From positions 1-64,000 of the forward strand of contig CACZCH010000004.1 in NCBI GenBank assembly GCA_902779645.1: DNA of 64,000 nt, written 5' to 3'. Source of the DNA: an uncultured bacterium. Its GTDB lineage: Bacteria; Cyanobacteriota; Vampirovibrionia; Gastranaerophilales; Gastranaerophilaceae. The notes below the pieces were generated by a model. The model ran no database searches. It saw only the letters and a program-made list of their open reading frames with translations, and had not been told where the DNA came from. Positions 26,392-34,570 of this stretch are shown here, in pieces. The translations under genes were made by a program, and so were the position numbers. Numbering within the stretch: the stretch's first letter is position 1; each line of letters opens with the position of its first letter.

Positions 26392-27756
26392 ATGCGCCAA
26401 AGAGCAGTAGAACAAGATATGTATGAACGCCGTCACAATTTTGATGCGGTAGAAGAAAACTTTACACCTGAGCAGGCTAATGCGGAAGCATCAAGATGTT
26501 TAAACTGTAAGAATCCGCAGTGTGTAAAAGGTTGTCCTGTTAATATACATATACCTGATTTTATAAAAGCGTTAAAAGAAGGGGAACTGAATAAAGCAGG
26601 AAATATAATTAGAGAGACAAGCATGCTTCCTTCTGTATGCGGGAGAGTTTGTCCGCAGGAAAGACAGTGCGAGGGTAAATGTGTTCTGGGGATAAAGGGT
26701 GAACCTATTGCAATAGGTGCATTGGAAAGATATGTAGGTGATAATACAACTGCTCAAGAAACAGAGATTATTCCAAGCGGGAAAAAAGTTGCTATTGTTG
26801 GTTCAGGTTGTGCCGGAATAACGGCAGCAGCAGATTTAAGAAAAGCTGGACATGATGTTACTATTTTTGAAGCACTACACAAGTTTGGCGGAGTACTAAG
26901 ATATGGTATTCCTCCTTTCAGGCTTCCAAGAAAAGTATTGGACAGAGAAATAGAATCTCTGAAAAAAATGGGAGTTAAATTTGAGAAAAACGTAATTGTA
27001 GGTAAATCAATTACTCTCAAACAATTAAAAGAGGACGGTTTCGATGCTATATTTATCTGTTCAGGTGCAGGGCTGCCTAAGATGATGAATATTCATGGTG
27101 AAAACTTGAACGGTGTTTTTTCAGCAAACGAATTCCTAACCCGTGTGAATCTAATGCAGGCTAATGATGATAAAACAGCAACTCCTCTAAAAGTCGGCAA
27201 ATCTGTTGCGGTAATAGGCGGGGGTAATGTTGCTATGGATGCTGCAAGAACCGCTGTTAGGGTCGGTTTTGAAAAGGTTTATATTGTATACAGAAGAACA
27301 GAAACAGAGCTTCCTGCAAGGTTGGAAGAGATTAGACACGCAAAAGAAGAAGGCGTTCAGTTCTTGTTCTTACGCGCACCAAAACAAATATATGATAAAG
27401 AAGGTTATGTAAACGGGATGCAGTTTGAGGTAATGGAGCTTGGAGAACCTGATGAATCAGGCAGACGTTCACCTGTCGGAACGGGTAAATTCGTTGATTT
27501 AGATGTCGATACAGTAATTGTTGCTTTAGGTACGGGTCCAAATCCTATTATTCAAAAATCTGCCAAAACTGATGGTTTGGATTTTGAAACAGATAGAAGG
27601 GGCTATTTTGTGGTCGATTCTGAAACGAGAGAGACTTCTATATCTCAAATTTATGCAGGCGGTGACGTTGCTCCTGTCGGAGAATCTAATGCAATTAACG
27701 CAATGGGAGCGGGAAAAAAAGCTGCAAAAGCGATTTGTGAATATTTATCAAAATAG
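26392..27756 (+). CDS. gltA: NADPH-dependent glutamate synthase small-subunit-like oxidoreductase
   Basis: 454 aa. The N-terminal iron-sulfur part has CLNCKNPQCVKGCP and CGRVCPQERQCEGKC, binding two 4Fe-4S clusters. The FAD site is GSGCAGITAAADLRKAG and the NADPH site is GGGNVAMDAARTAVR, with the C-terminal GGDVAP motif. This is the GltD-like protein often called GltA or NfnB-like in anaerobes, acting as a glutamate synthase subunit or as an electron-bifurcating partner. No large gltB-type subunit or nfnA gene adjoins it, so the exact reaction is open. GAGGGAG ribosome binding site. Confidence 0.88.
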   Translation: MRQRAVEQDMYERRHNFDAVEENFTPEQANAEASRCLNCKNPQCVKGCPVNIHIPDFIKALKEGELNKAGNIIRETSMLPSVCGRVCPQERQCEGKCVLGIKGEPIAIGALERYVGDNTTAQETEIIPSGKKVAIVGSGCAGITAAADLRKAGHDVTIFEALHKFGGVLRYGIPPFRLPRKVLDREIESLKKMGVKFEKNVIVGKSITLKQLKEDGFDAIFICSGAGLPKMMNIHGENLNGVFSANEFLTRVNLMQANDDKTATPLKVGKSVAVIGGGNVAMDAARTAVRVGFEKVYIVYRRTETELPARLEEIRHAKEEGVQFLFLRAPKQIYDKEGYVNGMQFEVMELGEPDESGRRSPVGTGKFVDLDVDTVIVALGTGPNPIIQKSAKTDGLDFETDRRGYFVVDSETRETSISQIYAGGDVAPVGESNAINAMGAGKKAAKAICEYLSK

Positions 27757-27856
27757 CAAAAGGCTGTATTTTTAGCTTAAAAAATATTTACAAAGAATTT
27801 AATCCGTGATATGATTTTAGTCAAAGAAGAGTGCTAATTTATGAGGGCAAGATAGA

Positions 27857-28927
27857 ATGCTTATTGAAAAATATTTGGAAGTAGTAGTAAAACAAAGAGG
27901 TTCGGATTTGCATATCTCGGCAGGTTTACCTCCGGTAGTTCGTATAGACGGTAATCTTCAGAGAATGGATGTGCCTGCTTTGAAACCGGAAGAAGTTGAA
28001 TTACTTCTTTTCCCGATGCTTAACAAAGAACAAAGACGTAAACTTGAACAAGATTGGGAATTAGACTTCTCATACGGTATTCAAGGTTTGAGCCGTTTCC
28101 GTGTTAACATCTATAAAGACAGAGGAAATTATGCGGCAGCATTTCGTGTAATTTCATCAAAAATACCTTCTTTCCAAGAATTAGGATTATCAGAAACCGT
28201 TAAGAAAATTGCAGAAAAGCCAAGAGGATTGGTTTTGGTAACAGGACCGACAGGTTCCGGTAAATCAACAACTTTGGCAGCAATGATTAATCATATTAAT
28301 GAGACTCGTTCGGAACACATTTTGACGATTGAGGACCCTATCGAATTTATTCACCCGTCAAAGCGTTCTATTATTCACCAAAGAGAATTGGGACAAGATA
28401 CAAGAAGCTTTGCGAATGCTCTTAAATCAGCTCTTCGTGAAGACCCTGATATTATTCTTGTTGGTGAGATGAGAGACTTGGATACAATCAGATTAGCTCT
28501 TACGGCAGCTGAAACAGGTCACTTGGTATTCGGTACTTTGCACACCTCTTCAGCATCACAAACAATCGACCGTATCATTGACGTATTTCCGGAAGGGCAG
28601 CAGCAACAGGTTCGTGTACAGCTTTCTAACTCACTTGTTGCAGTGTTCTCACAAACATTGTTACCGCTTCTCCAAGCTGACGGCACAAAACAAGGTCGTG
28701 TAATGGCTCAAGAAGTTATGCTTGTAATTCCTGCTATTGCAAACTTAATTCGTGAAGCAAAAGCTGCTCAAATCTACTCTACAATGCAGACAAACTCAGG
28801 ATTTGGTATGCAGACATTAGAAATGGCTTTGAGAGATTTGTATATGAAGAAGAAAGTAACTTTAGAAGATGCACTTTCTCGTTCAAGCCGTCCTGAAGAA
28901 TTTAAGCGCGGTTTGCAAAATACATAG
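27857..28927 (+). CDS. pilT: Type IV pilus retraction ATPase PilT
   Basis: 356 aa. Walker A GPTGSGKST (130-138), the Asp box around EDPIEFIHP, Walker B with DIILVGEMRD and the His box (TAAETGHLVFGTLHT) are all present. The N-terminal GSDLHIS region is typical of PilT and not PilB. It is the hexameric motor that retracts pili for twitching. No other pilus gene is beside it. A strong terminator follows at 28952. Confidence 0.93.
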   Translation: MLIEKYLEVVVKQRGSDLHISAGLPPVVRIDGNLQRMDVPALKPEEVELLLFPMLNKEQRRKLEQDWELDFSYGIQGLSRFRVNIYKDRGNYAAAFRVISSKIPSFQELGLSETVKKIAEKPRGLVLVTGPTGSGKSTTLAAMINHINETRSEHILTIEDPIEFIHPSKRSIIHQRELGQDTRSFANALKSALREDPDIILVGEMRDLDTIRLALTAAETGHLVFGTLHTSSASQTIDRIIDVFPEGQQQQVRVQLSNSLVAVFSQTLLPLLQADGTKQGRVMAQEVMLVIPAIANLIREAKAAQIYSTMQTNSGFGMQTLEMALRDLYMKKKVTLEDALSRSSRPEEFKRGLQNT

Positions 28928-28951
28928 AGGTAAATAAAATTTTTGAAATTT

Positions 28952-28980
28952 AAAAAAGACGACTATATGTCGTCTTTTTT
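28952..28980 (+). terminator. Terminator after pilT
   Basis: 12-bp stem AAAAAAGACGAC / GTCGTCTTTTTT with a 5-nt loop, ending in a T-run. Symmetric A and T tracts allow either direction. Confidence 0.85.
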
Positions 28981-29034
28981 ATTGTGTTTGTGTTAAACTT
29001 AGATTTGTATAAGTATTAAAAGAGGAGAAAAATT

Positions 29035-30360
29035 ATGGAGATGATACATGCTTTTGTATCCGCTCACAATGTTTTGATATCAGCAGGATTATTAATTCTT
29101 GCATATATCTTTATTGCGGCGGAAAAAATCCCGAAAGTGACAATTGCGCTTTTGGGTGCAGGTATAACGATATTGCTTGGCTTAGTTAGTCAGGAAAAGT
29201 TTATTACAGACGGATTAAATCCGCATTATTTTATTAATTTTGTTGATTTTAATGTAGTATTTTTGCTTGTTTCAATGATGATTATTGTTAATATTTCAAC
29301 AAGAAGCGGTGTGTTTACATGGATAGCGAATGAACTTTTAAGAATGACAAAAGGTCATCCTATTAAAATCCTTGTTGCACTTGGTTTATTTACAGCTGTA
29401 ACAAGTGCTTTTTTGGATAATGTAACGACAGTTATTCTTGTTTTACCGATTACTTTTGCGATTGCAAGAAAACTCGAGATTGATCCGCTTCCGTATTTAT
29501 TAACAGAAATATTTTCATCTAATATAGGCGGTACTGCTACTTTAATTGGTGACCCTCCGAATATTATTATAGGAAGTGCAGCAGGCTTTTCGTTTATGGA
29601 TTTCATTTGGAATATGACTCTTCCTGTTGCGTTAATTATGGTTTTGGTGCTTACACTTTTGACTTTAATATTTAAGAAAAAACTTCACGCTGATTCTGAT
29701 AAAATGGCTGAAGTTGCAAATTTAGATAATTCCAAAACCATTACGGATAAAAATTTAATGATTCGTTCATTATTAGTATTAGGTCTGGTAATATTAGGTT
29801 TTGTAACTCACGATATTACTCATATTCAAACCTGTATTGCTGCTATGCTTGGTGCAAGTGTACTTTTACTCTTTGAAAAACCCAGCGATATATTAAGAGA
29901 TGTTGAATGGAATACCATTTTCTTCTTTATAGGATTATTCATAATTATTGGCGGAGTAGAAGCTTCCGGCGGTATAAAGCTGATGGCTGAATGGATATTG
30001 AATGTAACTCAAGGCTCACAAGAAGCTGCTTCTATGCTGATTCTTTGGGCATCAGGATTTATCTCAGGTGTAATTGATAATATACCTTATACGGCAACGA
30101 TGGCTCCGATGCTTAGTATAATTGCGAAATCAATGGGAGCGGATTATACCTTCCCTCTTTGGTGGTGTTTGTCGCTTGGTGCATGCTTGGGCGGAAACCT
30201 GACTATAATCGGCGCAGCAGCTAATGTAATTGTTTCAGAAAATGCGGCAGCTGAAGGTCATCCGATTACATTTATGAGATTCTTAAAATACGGTATTGCG
30301 GTTGTAGCAATCTCACTTGCTGTTTGCACCGCATATATTAAACTTATGTATTTGAATTAA
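29035..30360 (+). CDS. ArsB/NhaD-type ion transporter
   Basis: 441 aa with about eleven membrane segments. Family motifs: ALLGAGITILLGL, VTSAFLDNVTTVILVLP, NIGGTATLIGDPPNIIIG and, in the second half, GVIDNIPYTATMAPM and GGNLTIIGAAANVI. The paired G-(G)-x-x-T-x-I-G-D-P-P-N hairpins are characteristic of the ion transporter superfamily that includes ArsB and NhaD. The substrate (Na+/H+, arsenite or an organic anion) cannot be told from sequence alone. GAGGAG ribosome binding site; single-gene unit between two terminators. Confidence 0.85.
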   Translation: MEMIHAFVSAHNVLISAGLLILAYIFIAAEKIPKVTIALLGAGITILLGLVSQEKFITDGLNPHYFINFVDFNVVFLLVSMMIIVNISTRSGVFTWIANELLRMTKGHPIKILVALGLFTAVTSAFLDNVTTVILVLPITFAIARKLEIDPLPYLLTEIFSSNIGGTATLIGDPPNIIIGSAAGFSFMDFIWNMTLPVALIMVLVLTLLTLIFKKKLHADSDKMAEVANLDNSKTITDKNLMIRSLLVLGLVILGFVTHDITHIQTCIAAMLGASVLLLFEKPSDILRDVEWNTIFFFIGLFIIIGGVEASGGIKLMAEWILNVTQGSQEAASMLILWASGFISGVIDNIPYTATMAPMLSIIAKSMGADYTFPLWWCLSLGACLGGNLTIIGAAANVIVSENAAAEGHPITFMRFLKYGIAVVAISLAVCTAYIKLMYLN

Positions 30361-30404
30361 AAGTGACTAAGTGACTAAGTGGAGTCACTTAGTCACTTAT
30401 TTTA
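30361..30404 (+). terminator. Terminator made from a duplicated octamer
   Basis: 16-bp perfect stem built of two AAGTGACT units, loop AAGTGG, closing with two AGTCACTT units, then a T-rich tail. The doubled octamer in each arm suggests arm growth by duplication. Confidence 0.8.
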
Positions 30405-30481
30405 TTAATCTCCTCTTTTTAGTTGATGTCGCGCCCGCAAAAATCCTCTATTATATGTATGGAATATAGTAGGGATGAGGC

Positions 30482-31582
30482 ATGATAGATTCTATATTTT
30501 TTGATGATATTTATAAACAATATAGCTGGTATGATTCACTGTTCACACCGGTTGTAGAAGATTGCTCCAAAGAATTTTTCTTTGACGGATTAGAGTACAA
30601 ACTTGTTTCAATTAGTACCAATATGAACATCCTTGCTCAAAATGATACATTTTTTGTAACAAAAGTCAAAATTAACGCAAAGAATGATATTTATATCAGA
30701 ATCTCTCAGGAAGCTATTAACGTAATTTTGGATAAAGTTTTAGGTAAGAACAACAGAAAATTTGAACTTACGGAAGTGTCTGAATTGGAAGCAAGAATCA
30801 TTACAGCGTTTAATGACTTTTTGTATGAATCTTTGAAAGATAATTTTAATGTAGAGGCGCACAGAAGATATAACGAGATAATACACTTAACTTATTTTGT
30901 AAAGAGTGAAATATCAGATAGTGCTGCAAAATTTATTATTTCACTTCCGAAGGACATTCTGTCGGTGGAGACAAAAGACACTTCTCAACAGCACTTTGTT
31001 GATTCTGATTTCTTGGACAGTTTAGTGGAAGCAAGTTTCTTAGTCGGGACAACAACTTTCCCCGTTGCAGATATAAAAAGATTGGAAGCTGGCGATGTTG
31101 TTGTTTTTGAAAATAGTAACTCATCAGAAATGACTCTGATGGCAGCGGATATCAGGCAGAAATTCAGACTGAATCCGAATTCAGATATTGTAGAACCTTA
31201 TGATGCCGTAAACGGTTTCTCGGGGATGGAGGATAGTATGAGTAATTCTAATTTATGGGACAGTATTCAAGTTGATATGTCAGCTGAATTTGATAAAGTT
31301 AAAGTTCCTTTGGGAGAACTAAAAAGTATAGAAGAAGGTTTGATTGTTGATTTGAGCTCAGTTTATGATAATAAAATTTCGCTTAAAGTCGGCGGAAAAC
31401 TTGTTGCAACAGGCAGTCTTGTTATTATAAATGACCGCTTTGGTGTAAGAATTGAACAAGTTTCCGAATCAAATCCCGCAAACGGATACCAAGAGGATGC
31501 TCCGCAAGAAGAACAAACTCCTGTAAATCAAGGCGAAGAGTTCGATTACAGCGACTTTGAGGTAGAACAACCCGATGGTTGA
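30482..31582 (+). CDS. fliN: Flagellar switch C-ring protein, FliM/FliN-like with two SpoA domains
   Basis: 366 aa. The C-terminal region (about 262-325) is a clear SpoA/FliN domain (IQVDMSAEFDKVKVPLGELK, then VGGKLVATGSLVIINDRFGVRI). A second SpoA-like segment lies at about 181-232 (ASFLVGTTTFPVADIKRLE). The N-terminal 170 aa resemble the middle domain of CheC/FliM/SctQ proteins only loosely. Two SpoA domains in one chain is the plan of type III secretion SctQ and of some FliM-FliN fusions. It starts the export operon, 69 bp before fliO. Confidence 0.75.
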   Translation: MIDSIFFDDIYKQYSWYDSLFTPVVEDCSKEFFFDGLEYKLVSISTNMNILAQNDTFFVTKVKINAKNDIYIRISQEAINVILDKVLGKNNRKFELTEVSELEARIITAFNDFLYESLKDNFNVEAHRRYNEIIHLTYFVKSEISDSAAKFIISLPKDILSVETKDTSQQHFVDSDFLDSLVEASFLVGTTTFPVADIKRLEAGDVVVFENSNSSEMTLMAADIRQKFRLNPNSDIVEPYDAVNGFSGMEDSMSNSNLWDSIQVDMSAEFDKVKVPLGELKSIEEGLIVDLSSVYDNKISLKVGGKLVATGSLVIINDRFGVRIEQVSESNPANGYQEDAPQEEQTPVNQGEEFDYSDFEVEQPDG

Positions 31583-31651
31583 TTTTGGGGTAAAAATAAT
31601 TAAAAAATAAGTACATTAGAAAAATTATTTTGTGTACAGGAAAGGATAAAC

Positions 31652-32092
31652 ATGGGATATATTACAAACTTTATCGTTTATACACTTGCCATGGTCGGTG
31701 TTATTGTCGTAGCACTTTTGGTATTTAAGAATGCAACTTCAATTGGCGGCGGTAAGGCTTCAAAATATTTGAAAGTTATTGATTCAATATCTTTGGGACA
31801 AAGAAAAAATCTTTATATTGTTTCAACAGGTAATGAACAATTCTTAATAGCAGGAGATGTTAATAACACTTGTTTAATTTCAAAATTGGAAGGTTTAAAT
31901 ATCCAACCGGTACAAAAACAGGATATAATGGAAACTTTAAAGCCGACTGTTTCTTCTTTTAAAGAAACTTTAGAGAACCTCCCAAGACAAAATTATATGG
32001 ACAAATCAAATATTGGTATCAAATCAAGTACATTGAATAAAAAAACAAACACTTCCGTTATGAGAAACTTAGCGGAAATTATGAAAAAATAA
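31652..32092 (+). CDS. fliO: Flagellar biosynthesis protein FliO
   Basis: 146 aa. One N-terminal membrane helix (FIVYTLAMVGVIVVALLVF), then a short basic domain with the FliO pattern LKVIDSISLGQRKNLYIVST and FLIAGDV. FliO assists assembly of the FliP ring. Position directly before fliP (12 bp) supports the call, as does the AGGAAAGGA ribosome binding site. Confidence 0.82.
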   Translation: MGYITNFIVYTLAMVGVIVVALLVFKNATSIGGGKASKYLKVIDSISLGQRKNLYIVSTGNEQFLIAGDVNNTCLISKLEGLNIQPVQKQDIMETLKPTVSSFKETLENLPRQNYMDKSNIGIKSSTLNKKTNTSVMRNLAEIMKK

Positions 32093-32104
32093 AAAGGATA
32101 AATA

Positions 32105-32743
32105 ATGGATACAGCTTTACAAAATATGAATCCGGTTTTACAACTGCTTACGGTAATGACGTTATTTTCGCTTTTACCGTTTGTGTTTTGTTGTATGACT
32201 TGTTTTTTACGGTTTACAATTGTATTTTCATTGCTTAAAACAGCAATGGGTGTTCAAGTACCTCCCGCACTTGTAACAATAGGTTTATGTATGATATTAA
32301 CCTTTTATACAATGGGTGGAGTGTTTCAACAGTGCTATGAACAGGGTTCAATTCCTTATCAGAAGAACCAGAATTTGATTATGGCTGTTGATGCAGGTTC
32401 TAAACCATTGAAAGAATTTATGCTTAAGCAGACAAGGGAAGGTGATTTGGCATTTTTTATTGATTTAAAATACAAAACACCTCCTAAATCACCCGACGTT
32501 TTAAGTATTTGGGAAGTCGCTCCGGCTTATATTTTGAGTGAACTCAAAACCGCTTTTGAAATAGGTTTTGTAGTATTTGTACCGTTTATTGTACTTGACC
32601 TTGTTGTTGCAAACATATTGCTTGCATTAGGTATGTTCATGCTATCACCGACAATTATATCTTTGCCGTTTAAACTGCTTATATTTATTGCAGTAGACGG
32701 CTGGGCGCTAATCGTACAAGGACTTGTTCAAAGCTATAACTAA
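32105..32743 (+). CDS. fliP: Flagellar export gate protein FliP
   Basis: 212 aa. FliP signatures FLRFTIVFSLLKTAMGVQVP and PALVTIGLCMILTFYTMGGVF, then the second half with FVPFIVLDLVVANILLALGM and SPTIISLPFKLLIFIAVDGW. It is shorter than enteric FliP because it lacks a long cleavable leader. It forms the pentameric core of the export gate with FliQ and FliR in the inner membrane. The gene end overlaps an in-frame upstream extension of fliQ, but the real fliQ start is 20 bp beyond. Confidence 0.95.
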   Translation: MDTALQNMNPVLQLLTVMTLFSLLPFVFCCMTCFLRFTIVFSLLKTAMGVQVPPALVTIGLCMILTFYTMGGVFQQCYEQGSIPYQKNQNLIMAVDAGSKPLKEFMLKQTREGDLAFFIDLKYKTPPKSPDVLSIWEVAPAYILSELKTAFEIGFVVFVPFIVLDLVVANILLALGMFMLSPTIISLPFKLLIFIAVDGWALIVQGLVQSYN

Positions 32744-32762
32744 CAAAAAGGAACTTAAAATC

Positions 32763-33257
32763 ATGATAGAAGCATTAACAGAATATTTAGCAAAAGGATT
32801 TATGACAATGTTGTCAATATCAATGCCGTGCGTACTTACTGCTGCGGCAATCGGTCTTGTTGTCGGTATTCTTCAAGCTGTAACACAGGTTCAAGAACAA
32901 ACTATTGCGGCTGCGCCTAAAATATTTATGGTTTTTTTGGTTATTGTAATCGGCGGACTCGGTTTTATTAAACTTTTAACAAATCTGTTTTTAGAAGGTG
33001 CTAACCTTGCTTTTAATGCTGTGCCGAAGCAAGACAATTTTGTCTTACCTGCTGATTATTATAAATATACAACTCCGTTTGAAAAAGAAATGCAGGGGGA
33101 TAAGTTTAAAGAAGTACCGACGGTTAAAGATATTATGAAAAATCCTACAAAGGTTCCTTATATTGATAAAGGAGAAAAGATTAAATACGGTACAGCTCCG
33201 AAAGCTCCTATGCCAAAAGGTAATTTTGTCGAAATAAACAAAATGTTAGGAAGATAA
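32763..33257 (+). CDS. fliQ: Flagellar export gate protein FliQ with C-terminal extension
   Basis: The ATG at 32763 has AAAGGAA upstream. 164 aa, nearly twice the usual 89. The first 90 residues are FliQ: two helices (SMPCVLTAAAIGLVVGILQA, VTQVQEQT, then FMVFLVIVIGGLGFIKLLT). Residues about 91-164 form a hydrophilic tail rich in Lys and Pro (KYTTPFEKEMQGDKFKEVPT and KAPMPKGNF). The tail is not part of ordinary FliQ; it may bind a cytosolic partner or be specific to this lineage. Confidence 0.9.
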   Translation: MIEALTEYLAKGFMTMLSISMPCVLTAAAIGLVVGILQAVTQVQEQTIAAAPKIFMVFLVIVIGGLGFIKLLTNLFLEGANLAFNAVPKQDNFVLPADYYKYTTPFEKEMQGDKFKEVPTVKDIMKNPTKVPYIDKGEKIKYGTAPKAPMPKGNFVEINKMLGR

Positions 33258-33303
33258 TGGGTAAATGTAATAAAAAACGCTTATCATAAAAGGTAAACAA
33301 TTT

Positions 33304-33729
33304 ATGAAAAAATATATTCTGATTTTATTATTTAGTATTTTAATTCTTCCCGTTTTTGCATTTGAAGATTGCGTAATATCGACAAACGGTAAACTTACTG
33401 ATATAAAAATTCAGAATAATGATATTATCGATGTATACCCGCTTATCACGATTATGAACGATAAAAATACATTATTTGTACATCCGCTTAAGGCAGGCTG
33501 TACAAAATTCACTGTTCTTAAAAACGGCAAAGACAAGTATTTATTCAATGTAAAAGTTTCAGATAATTCAACTCAAATAGATGAAGTTAAAGGGTTTGAT
33601 ATATTAACAATCGACTGCCCTCCAAACACTTACGAATACTATTTTGATTTGGACGAACCGCCGGCTAATTCTGCGGATGATTTTATAAACAATCTTGATG
33701 AACCGCCTGCGTTAAGAGGAGAAAAGTAA
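33304..33729 (+). CDS. Secreted protein inside the flagellar export operon
   Basis: 141 aa with a signal peptide (KKYILILLFSILILPVFAF, cleavage near VFA). The mature domain (NKNTLFVHP-like NDKNTLFVHPLKAGCTKFTV) resembles the N-terminal beta domain of pilus secretins such as CpaC (NTLYV...GTTN pattern). The C terminus has two DEPPA repeats. It lies between fliQ and fliR, so it is likely expressed with them. Possible role in the periplasmic or outer part of the flagellum is inference. Confidence 0.6.
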   Translation: MKKYILILLFSILILPVFAFEDCVISTNGKLTDIKIQNNDIIDVYPLITIMNDKNTLFVHPLKAGCTKFTVLKNGKDKYLFNVKVSDNSTQIDEVKGFDILTIDCPPNTYEYYFDLDEPPANSADDFINNLDEPPALRGEK

Positions 33730-33735
33730 TAGATT

Positions 33736-34512
33736 ATGGATCAAGTAGTTACACAAATGTCAATAATGTTTCCGGAGTTTGCGCGCTGGTTTTCGGCAGG
33801 CTTTATTGTGTTTGCAAGACTTCTTGGGTTTATTAGATTTGCTCCGATTTTTAACAGAAAAGAAATTGCAGGTATGGTAAAACTTGCGTTTGCGTTTATT
33901 TTAACGGTGATTATTACACCGCTTATGAAACCTGCCAATCCTCCAGCAGATTCTATGCTTTTACTTTTAGTTCTAAACTTTGCGGCAGGCGCCATTATAG
34001 GATATATTGCTCAGATTATTATTCTCGCGATAGAATCCGGCGGAGATATGATTAATACTCAAATGGGTTTATCTTCTGCGATGGTAATGGACCCTTCAAC
34101 AAACAGCCAAACTTCGATTTTGAGCCGTGTTATTACACTTTTGGGATTGATTATATTTATGGAAGTCGGCGGATTTTACTGGATGATAAACGCTTTAATC
34201 CGCAGTTTTGAATTGTTTCCGATTTATGCAACTGCAATACCTTTAGAAAAAATAATTAACTTAGATTATTTGGTCACAACGACTTCAAATGTTTTGTATA
34301 TAGGTTTGCAGATAGCCTCTCCCGTACTTTTAGCTACTTTGGGACAGGACATAATTTTGGGTGTAATTTCAAAAACCGCGCCTCAGGTAAACGTATTTCA
34401 ATTATCATTCCTGTTTAAGCCTGTATTTGGTGCAGCAATAATGATTTGGATTCTCCCAATGCTCATAAACGTAATCTCAGATTTCTTTATTTCGTTTTCA
34501 AGTATATATTAG
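33736..34512 (+). CDS. fliR: Flagellar export gate protein FliR
   Basis: 258 aa with several membrane helices. FliR features include FIVFARLLGFIRFAPIF, IIGYIAQIIILAIESGGDMI, NTQMGLSSAMVMDPSTN and the C-terminal SFLFKPVFGAAIMIWILPML. It completes the FliP5-FliQ4-FliR1 gate. The genes flhB and flhA, which often follow, are not in this window at this place; mnmE converges 58 bp downstream. Confidence 0.93.
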   Translation: MDQVVTQMSIMFPEFARWFSAGFIVFARLLGFIRFAPIFNRKEIAGMVKLAFAFILTVIITPLMKPANPPADSMLLLLVLNFAAGAIIGYIAQIIILAIESGGDMINTQMGLSSAMVMDPSTNSQTSILSRVITLLGLIIFMEVGGFYWMINALIRSFELFPIYATAIPLEKIINLDYLVTTTSNVLYIGLQIASPVLLATLGQDIILGVISKTAPQVNVFQLSFLFKPVFGAAIMIWILPMLINVISDFFISFSSIY

Positions 34513-34570
34513 GAGTAGTGGCGAAAATAATTTTATATAGGAACAATCCAAAACATATTTATCTCACTCA

